A stretch of DNA of 64,000 nt. Origin: Leucocoprinus leucothites (taxonomy: Eukaryota; Basidiomycota; Agaricomycetes; Agaricales; Agaricaceae). The position numbers were made by a program, and so were the translations under genes. A model generated the notes under the pieces. That model worked only from the letters and a program-made list of their open reading frames with translations. It was not told the origin of the DNA and made no database searches. Positions 56,360-64,000 of the stretch are shown one piece after another. Numbering within the stretch: the stretch's first letter is position 1; every line of letters starts with the position of its first letter. Where the stretch lies: the NCBI GenBank assembly GCA_013368445.1, contig JAACJO010000018.1, forward strand, positions 682,001 to 746,000. The letters are read 5' to 3'.

Positions 56360-59300
56360 TTAGTGCTCGGCTTTCTTCGTACCGGCTCTTATTTTCTTTT
56401 TCTTCTGCTGTTGTGATGTGGTTTCCCTAGAGGAGCTGTTTGGTGTCGTTGTTCTATTTACTTCACCTTTCTTTCTTCTTTACTTCTTGTTTTCGGAAAT
56501 AGTGTTTTATCTAGCTCTTTTTTCGATGACTGACCGACCCTCGCTTCGTTTATCAAGTGGAGGGGCTTCTTTTGATTCTGATGTTTCTTGAGTTATTCTT
56601 TCTTCTTTGAATTACCTTCTTTTCACGGTACCACACAGATCTTTTTTGTTGCATGTGTATATATCTGCAAACAGTAACAATTTCTTTTTTCAATCTTTTG
56701 CATATTACTTTTGTGTATATACTTTGCATTGTTGCATGAAGGATAGTCGACAGAATGAATCGTAACATGTTATTGCTTCATTGACTGTGTCCGTCGTAGC
56801 CCCAGCCCTTCTACGGTGGTTTGGAATAATCGAGATTGAGGTAGGGTCGATCCGGAATTCCGAGGTTGGGTGGTAATTAGGTAGAGGCGACGCCACGGCT
56901 AAGACGAAGGAGAAGATTGATAAGTCGAGGGTGGTTGTGGCACTGGCTTTGGCCGATGATAGATCTAGGTCCGATGTATCCTAGGATTTACCAAGAAGAG
57001 CGACTCGACTGTATGCTAATTTGCGTCGGCTAATGGTTTGATCAGGGAGGGACGAGGAAGGATCTATACTTAATGCCTATGACTTTGGTGCTTCAGCTTT
57101 CCGTGTTGGAAGGTTCATAGATTATGCTGCTCTAATATGTGACAGGGAAGGTATAGATCGTTGCTGTAGTTAACAACAGTTACAGTAAGGGGCAGGAACA
57201 TGACGTTGCGTTAGAGTACTAGTGCTCCACTCCATTTAAGTGTATTGGTAATGCTGCGCAATCTACCAGAAAGAGGGGAAGGGACTAGCATACTCTGTAG
57301 GGCTGATTGGAGGAGGAGGCGCATATTTTAGGTATTGGGATGGAAACTTGTCGGGCCGGGTTGAAATTTATGGAGGTTGTGTGTCTCGCCACAAACTCCC
57401 GTCCGGGGCAGTGCGACGGCATTCTGTTCGAATGTATGCGTGTGTGTTTTTATCGTTATCATTTGTTTAGAGTGTTTGTTATTTTTGAGTGTTGAATGAT
57501 GAATGCAATGTACGGTACGGTTGCACCTGTCGATCAAATCAATGGAGTGGGGTAGGGACCTGGTGCCCTACGTCGAGCATGAGGAAGTGTAAGAATAGAT
57601 TGATCATATGAATGTTGAGTATGTTGTATGTTAGTAATGTTACGTTCCCCCCCATTGAGATCTTTTGCTTTCACTGACACTTTGGGGTTGAAGTTTGAAG
57701 AAGGTTCAAAAAGAAAGTGGTCGTGATGTAAATGGAAGGCGTGCGATTGGTTGGCTGGAGGAAGCGAGGGAGCGAAGGTAAGAAGAGGTCTCGTGTCTGT
57801 ATTTAGGCCTTATGATTCTTTCCCAGAGGGTATATGTATAATCTTCCTTTTCTTCCTTCCCCCCTCTCTTTTAGAAGGGATTAGGGCGGGGGTTATCTAA
57901 CCTTTCCTTCCAGCCTTCCCTACAATCTTGAGTCCTTCTCCCTGCATTGTTTAAGCGTTATGACCTTGTGGTACTATGCGGGTAAATGTACTTTGGCTCT
58001 TCCTTCTTCCCTCGCAGCTGGCCTGAGGTGACCTGAAGGGGTACAAGGGAATATGTAAGTCAATTGGATTTCCCCTTGTGGATACCTTGGCGTTTGCAAT
58101 TTGTGGGTTTAACAATCCAGGGCTCACAGCATGCTCAGGCTGGGCTGCATCAAGGCAACCTTGAGCAAACGTTGGATACGACGTCATAGGTTGCCGTAAA
58201 TAAGTGCTGTAGGTAAAGGGTATTTATAGCACCCGCGATTTGATGAAGCATAGCCTCATTGTGGTCCAGTACTGCAGCATCAGAAATGTAAGGGACTTGG
58301 AAGGTTTTGGTTTGATTGTGCATTTAATTAAGGACCTTCATTTCCCAGTGGGGAGAAGCGAATCTCTTTTGTGCTGGAACTGGTCTTGGTTACGTAGGCT
58401 CTCGAGCGCTTGATTAGACATGGGCGAGGCAGGCGGGGTGGGCACCTGATGTGCGATGATGTATTTAGGAACTCTGATATCAGGTGTTCTTTTCTATTGG
58501 CCAAGATCGAGAAGCGGCGGAAGAAGAAGCTTCTTGATCTTCCTCAATTGCAAACGCTCACAGCCTCATGTACTCACGCCTAATGTAATGGCGGTGATTG
58601 ACTGGGCCCACATAATTTGCAGGGAAGTGGTACCCTGTTATCTTATTTCTGATTTTGTGGTGCTGGTTCTATCCGATACGGGTACGATACGACAACCATC
58701 ATCGTGTTGATCGAGGTCATTCTGGACTTCTGTGGGACACTATGTGGTGGTAGTTGATTATTATAGTACAGAGAGAAGCAGTGGGTGAGAGATCTGCATA
58801 GTAATAAGGAAACGGGAGGTAGTAAAGGGAGCGTCCAGTGTGCCGGGAGTTCTCACAGTGGCATTGACTAACAGTTCTGTTCTTGAAAAGACTGCGATTA
58901 GCTGATCAAGGCTTGGAGGTCGTGGACTCAATAATCATGATCATCTCACGAGGCACGTTTGATCCGTTAACGAGGAGGTGACCCTGAGCTCGACGAATGA
59001 TCATCGGAGCGTCGGCCGTGATACTAATTGGCTGACATTGGATTCGCTGGGCATTGCTGGGTATTGCTGGGCGTGATCCAAGAGATCTGAGGTATTAGTG
59101 CCGGCGGGACCCTGATGTTCAATGAAGGTGTAGATACTCACAGAGAATGACTTGCTGGAGAGGTGGTGAGAAGTGACCTGGATTCCTCTTGAGTTTCACC
59201 GTCTAGAAGCATGACGTAGTCGGGATATAAACCGATAAGTTTGCGGGTTTTGAAATTTGGACAGTCATAGATGGCTTATCGCCAAAAGGATTGGGACAAC

Positions 59301-60470
59301 CGACGGCTGCCCCGAAGGTCCGACAAGAAAATGACAAACGATTAGGTCGACTGGAGTTAAGGTCCGGCTCAGTTAGCCTGTTGTAACGGCTACGAGATAT
59401 CATATATCACGGGACTGAGCGATTTTGTTGCGTTTTGGGAATGTCGTGTTCTGTTGGTGGCTTCGGGTAGCTTCGCACTTGGGGAAGGCTGTGGGAGTGG
59501 AGCTTTTGTCTGTTTATTTGGCATCATCACTCTCTTTTGTCCCTGCTCATTTGTGCGAGGAGGGGGACTCGAGATCAAACCTCGCCCCAGGCTGTTGTTG
59601 GAGCATTACAAGGTCTTCTTGTTCGGGGCATTTGCAAACAATGAATTTCTTGTCTGTTTGAGGCTGTCTGAGTTGACTATCAGCTTGAATACCATCGCCA
59701 CATTCTCAATTGTTTTCTTGACCCACGATAAGGAATTCACAGGAACAACTTTGTTTGATTGTTGCCAACAGAGCTACGAACGTAAGCCGTACCCCATCCT
59801 TCTATCAAACGCACTTCGGCGGAATCGGAACTAGGTTCCAGTTGTATAACTCGCTGTAGTGACCGTCAGCTGAATCCCTCCAAACCTTCATGCTCCACGG
59901 ATCATCCAGCTTGAGAAATCCAAGCCTAGTTCACCACCAGAGTAATCGCTTGGCGTTCTCTAAATAACTTTGTCGGAGAGCTTCTTTACCCCGGTATATT
60001 CGGAGTTCGCAGCGAGGCAATGGGAGAGCCGCTGAATGTGCGAATAGGAGGTATATGAAATTAAAGGGTCAAAGGGTTCCTAGACATTTGAACTAGCGCG
60101 AGGCTCTGTCTGACGGATAACGGTGTGATCTAACCTTAGGCAGAGTTCGTGACAAGGACATTCAGAGAGCTAAGTTCTCAAGACTACTAAGCCTTCAGTG
60201 CGTCCTTGTAATTGCACAACTTGATGATAAATCCTTCTGGTTGCCTGAGCCTGGGACGACGGGGCCCATTGAGGAACATTGGATGGCACGGAAATTTCGG
60301 AGTGAATTGTTAATTTTCAATACCAGATAAAGTTTAGAATCGAGCAGGCAGTTGGCGCCTAATACACAGTGGTCATTATGTGAGCACTTTCACTATTCGA
60401 TCTTAGGCTGCCTGTCAAACAAGTATATGTACAGTCAAACAAAATACCATACAAGTAAAATCAGGGTCTC
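56360..60470. other. Long non-coding interval
   Basis: About 4.1 kb after the copper-fist gene. T-rich sequence up to 56650 is probably the 3' UTR. Pyrimidine tracts occur near 57840-57900. Several short frames exist on both strands, but none shows protein-like continuity, and no tRNA was found. The base composition is host-like, with CpG present, unlike the transposons. Confidence 0.4.
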
Positions 60471-60474
60471 ACCA

Positions 60475-61480
60475 TAGGCATGGGGTAAGGCAATATGTAG
60501 TTTTCATCCATCGAGAGCCAATTCTCACAGAGCTCTTCCGGATACTATTCATCGTATGGGATATACGCAGGAGGCCACAAGATGATTCCTTCCGTCCAGT
60601 AGCGCGATGTTCTCTGAGGTCTCGGGCTCGATTTTGGAGGGGGGTGAAGGATATGAAGTCGATGACCGAAATATCTCGAGGTTTTTGCAACGGACAGCGA
60701 GCGGGTATACAATCAAGTGACTCTAGCCACTGGCTGTCGCTCATATTCATTGTCACTATCTTCATCCATCGGTTGATGGGCGAAATCACTCTCGAATAGA
60801 AGCAGAAGGTGTGGTATGGTTGCTTCTTTGTTGCTTCTGGTATGAAGTTGCGGCTAAAATACCGCAGGCTCCTCAGCCAACCCGGACAGCCACATAATCC
60901 ATGAGCGTCACTATAGGCAGGTTCCACAGCTAGCTCTTGATTTCTCTCCTAGTAATAGTCAAGCCTTTGAGGCGGTGATAGGAGGTATCCTGAATGCCTT
61001 CTGGCACCAAAAAAAACAAGTAGTGATTAAGAATGGCCCTCCAGCCTGGACCATTCTCCGGGAAATCCATCCTCTCTGTAAGGTTTGAAATGTGTCAAAA
61101 ATGTCCCAAGCTGAGACCAGACTTCTTAAAACCAGTACTTGAATTTTTTCGCGATTGTAGACTACTAGCCGTTCAAGCGACGAAAGACCATTTCGACCAA
61201 TGATCTCGAGTGCCGGAAGATTGATTTGCAAGTAATCCGAAGTAGCGAGAGTGATAATGAAGAGATTTGGTCAAACGAGCACGATAGCTGTTTGCCAGGG
61301 AGTCGAATCCCTAATAACGGGAACCAGAACGCCCCGGCTTGTCGTTGGAAAGCGGGCGATTCTACTACGGTCATCCTTTGAACATCTCGCGGTAGAAGGC
61401 TTTCGGCTAGCTCGAAATTAGGGAGGTCTACTGGAGTGTAGATGGCGTCTCCGTTTAGCCGCTGACACACACAATTCTAG
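60475..61480 (-). pseudogene. Degraded F-box/LRR-like protein gene
   Basis: Minus-strand frames with alternating Leu-rich strands and helices: DLPNFELAESLLP (61420), LPALEIIGRNGLSSLERLVV (61200), and a C-terminal WPPAYIPYDE segment with a MDENYILPYP end (60490-60570). The texture resembles the large F-box/LRR families of Agaricomycetes, but no F-box start is visible and frames shift repeatedly. A short-intron gene cannot be excluded. Confidence 0.35.
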
Positions 61481-61626
61481 AGCGAACATATTCAGTCTCT
61501 AGAGTAGACAGCAAGCTAGGTTAAATTGTCGACCGAAAGAGATTGGACAAGTACGCCCATGGCGTCCGCCAAGATCAAGGTAGCCCTAGATACTGTGATA
61601 GGATGATGAGTAAAGACAGACTGACA

Positions 61627-61980
61627 TTACATTCTGGTTGTGAGGCCGGTACGTCTTGAAGACCTTCCATTGTCTTGAATAGCCCCCATGATGATGGACC
61701 ACGTTGCCTGACGTGCAGTAGAAACAACTTCCTTTTCAAACCCACAGTCCGTCCACTGGCACTTGGCTAAATCATTATAAATATCACTAGGGCCTCTCAT
61801 ACATTGGGTCACCGCCTGTATACGGGATACGTGGTAATTTGGGATTGTGGGCGCTCCACAGGATCCTGCCAAGGTGACTAAAACACTCCAGACTCCAGAG
61901 GTATGATTGACGTGGGGGCGAGCTTGCGAAATTACCGACCGAGCCATCAGACAAAGGCAGAAAATCGTTGTCGACATGTT
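61627..61980 (-). CDS. Small Cys-containing, possibly secreted protein
   Basis: The second ATG of a 170-codon minus-strand frame starts a hydrophobic stretch (MSTTIFCLCLMARSVIS, 117 codons from here), which could be a signal peptide. Further Cys residues follow in CGAP, QCMRG and KCQWTDCG, a pattern seen in small secreted proteins. It is divergent with the FAD oxidoreductase, about 255 bp apart. An intron or another start is possible; no family recognised. Confidence 0.3.
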   Translation of the reverse strand, partial: NMSTTIFCLCLMARSVISQARPHVNHTSGVWSVLVTLAGSCGAPTIPNYHVSRIQAVTQCMRGPSDIYNDLAKCQWTDCGFEKEVVSTARQATWSIIMGAIQDNGRSSRRTGLTTRM

Positions 61981-62235
61981 AAAGTTGGTTTGTACAGGGA
62001 CATAACGAACCTGGTGAAAAGCCTGCGCGTTCGGATGCAAACGCAAACAAAGTGAAAGTGCTCCGCGTGGGACGGCAAAAACATAAATAACCGGACTTCC
62101 TTTTATAGTTGCTAACCCTTTACTGACCCTGGAAATCATACGGACCGGAATTTACTTGTCATGCGGACGTACTGACAGAAACTGGCTTGGACGTCAACAT
62201 CGTCAACTATTGACAAGATCCTTGACATCTGAAAA

Positions 62236-63561
62236 ATGACCTCGCAGCAGTCGCCTTCAATCGTCATCATAGGCGGTGGGATTATCGGATGCACAGCTGC
62301 CTATTATCTCTCTCAGCGATCCGGCTACCAAATAACTCTTCTAGAGGCATCGAAGCACGGCATTGCACAAGGCGCTTCAGGAAAGGCCGGAGGGCTCGTT
62401 GCCAAGTGGGCTTACCCAAAGGAGCTCGTGAATGTCTCCTTTCGTGAGCACGTAGCATTGGCTGAAAAGCTCGACGGTGCTTCTCGCTGGGGTTGGAGGT
62501 ATGTCAACTGTGGATCATGGGAAGGGAGGGGAGAAGAGTTGGACGAGAGAAATGAAGGGTTAGGGGCAGATGGGCACAAGCTAAAAAAGAAAAGTCTTGA
62601 GAAGACACTCGGTTTGATGGACGGCGGCGCAACAAAGGAAGGCCACAGGGCTCGCAAAGAAACAGGTTTACCAGATGATCTCACATGGGTGTCAGAAGAT
62701 TTGACGACGGCATACTCTCCAATTGCTCCAGCTGGAGATACTGCCCAGGTGTATCCTTACGAATTTACTTCAAGCATGTTGGAACTGGCACGCAGTAATG
62801 GCGTAGAATTTATATCTGGGCGAGCGACGTCGATTGAGTTCGACGGACATACAGCGGAGAGTCTTGGCCGCAAAGTTACCGGAGTAGAATATCGAGATCC
62901 CTTTACAGGATCTACGAAAACGATCCAGTGTTCTCATGTCGTCCTAGCCGCTGGAGCCTGGTCACCAACTCTGCTCCCCAGTTTACCAATTGCTCCCACA
63001 CGAGCCCATAGCATCACCCTACGACCCTCAGAGCACGACGTTATCTCCCCCTACGTGCTCTTCACTGATATAAAACTCCCGCCAAGTACCGGTGGCCGGT
63101 CTACTGACGCTTCACCCGAAATTTACGCTCGCCCTAACAACCAGGTATATGCCTGCGGTCCCGGGGACGACTCACCACTCCCTGAGACAGTCGATGACGT
63201 CGAGATTGACGAGGCGGCGTGTAACAGTGTCAGAAGACACGTTTCAAGTATCTCGAAACAGCTACGAGCGGCCACAGTAGATAAACGACAGGCGTGTTTC
63301 CTACCATATGTAAGTGCAGGAGGAGGGCCAGTTATCGGGGAAGCGAAGGACATTGCCGGAGGATTAATAGTTGCGGTCGGTCACACGTGCTGGGTGAGCA
63401 CCATGGCCATATTTCTCTTCACAATTCACACAAGATCTCACCGGTCCATGTAGGGTATCTGTAATGCACCAGGCACTGCAAAGGCTATTGCAGAGTTGGT
63501 AGAGTATGGAGAGGTTCGCTGTGCGAACCTGAAGAAGCTACATCCATCCCGTTTCCTGTAA
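62236..63561 (+). CDS. FAD-dependent oxidoreductase, DAO family (TDA3-like)
   Basis: Exon 1 is 62236-63393, exon 2 is 63454-63561, and a 60 bp GTGAGC...TAG intron joins them in frame (421 codons). The N-terminus IVIIGGGIIGCTAAYYL is the FAD-binding Rossmann motif GxGxxG, followed by the acidic LLEAS end. ASGKAGGLVAKWA and the C-terminal GPVIGE and GHTCWGICNAPGTA segments match the D-amino-acid-oxidase-like family that includes yeast TDA3. The substrate is unknown, and in yeast the protein is linked to endosome-to-Golgi transport (family knowledge). No signal peptide or peroxisomal SKL. Confidence 0.88.
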
Positions 63562-64000
63562 ACTGAAGCTTGACGATACAAACAAGCTATCACAGTAAAG
63601 GAAATATTGTACCGCGGTTGAAAGGCTTTGTATCCTACCGCCATTGCAGCAGTAGTAGGAAGCAACGTCGAATAGAAGAGGATAGAACGAATGAGTTATA
63701 CCCGTAGAGCCCAGGACGCTGTGGCATGCCGGAACTGAATGCTGTTGAAGGACTAGCCGTCAAATCAATTTATCAGCGGGTTCAACAAGATTACTCATCC
63801 CGAGTTCATTGTGAAAAGAGCCTAGCGCGTTCCACGTATGCCAAGCAACCAGGTTCCTGACTACGACCTTAGCGGGAGCCGATAAGCAATTTATATTATC
63901 CAGGTAACATAACTGTTACCGGCCTGAGGATACCTGAGGATGGAACACCCTTTTGAGCCAGAGCAGAGTAGGTTGCTGAAGAAAACAGAACAAAGTGATG
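63562..64000. other. Unassigned right edge
   Basis: No coding, RNA gene or repeat recognised in the last ~440 bases. Confidence 0.4.

Noticed and set aside
57930..58190. 78-codon minus-strand frame in the long intergenic region
   Set aside because: Isolated, no splice context, no family resemblance.
61290..61320. GGGAGTCGAATCCC as a possible tRNA B box
   Set aside because: No A box or cloverleaf around it, and it lies inside the F-box-like coding sequence.

Overview
This window looks like a chromosomal segment of a filamentous basidiomycete, most likely an Agaricomycete. The evidence is short GT-AG introns of about 45-70 bp, a copper-fist transcription factor, a NACHT NTPase with the N-terminal style typical of mushroom NLR-like proteins, Helitrons, and chromodomain Ty3/gypsy elements. 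I could not assign a genus. It divides into a transposon-dominated left part (about 1-17.7 kb and 26.7-49.5 kb, AT-rich, CpG-poor, with many TGA stops explicable as CGA to TGA) and gene-like sequence with normal CpG content (18-26 kb and 49.6-64 kb).

Left part: the window opens inside a Ty3/gypsy element (chromodomain, a downstream CCHC ORF, 3' LTR ending at 2214). Next come two tandem Helitron-type elements on the minus strand that share both ends: a roughly 1.9 kb non-autonomous copy (about 2215-4148) and a roughly 9.3 kb Rep-helicase copy (about 4149-13444). The Rep-helicase gene is interrupted by a 776 bp TA-flanked MITE and by a further block of about 2 kb that holds a solo LTR. An unrecognised element with 92 bp inverted termini follows (13459-17716).

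Middle: a broken copy of a U3 snoRNP WD40 gene (RRP9-like, 18.2-20.4 kb) abuts a truncated NLR fragment. After it comes a NACHT NTPase gene (23.5-26.0 kb) with one nonsense codon. Then a nested transposon complex fills 26759-48777. Outer element A is a minus-strand Ty3/gypsy element that carries a plus-strand (antisense) gene between pol and its 3' LTR. The predicted product has a coiled coil and a Zn2Cys6-like cluster. A complete second Ty3/gypsy element (B, 28306-38890, TSD AACAG) sits inside that antisense gene. A Tc1/mariner-type element (42108-45245) sits in the YLDD codons of A's reverse transcriptase.

Right part: ordinary host genes. They are an intact RRP9-like gene (49.7-51.9 kb, minus), divergently paired with alanine aminotransferase (52.3-53.9 kb, plus); a copper-fist regulator (54.1-56.4 kb, plus); about 4 kb of non-coding DNA; a degraded F-box-like region; a small possibly secreted protein; and a FAD-dependent oxidoreductase (62.2-63.6 kb, plus). 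The intact and broken RRP9 copies are direct repeats about 31.5 kb apart, and each carries the same gypsy RNase H fragment at its 3' side, so gene and fragment were duplicated together.

All gene structures come from reading by eye. Boundaries of the decayed elements are approximate unless a TSD or TIR is given.
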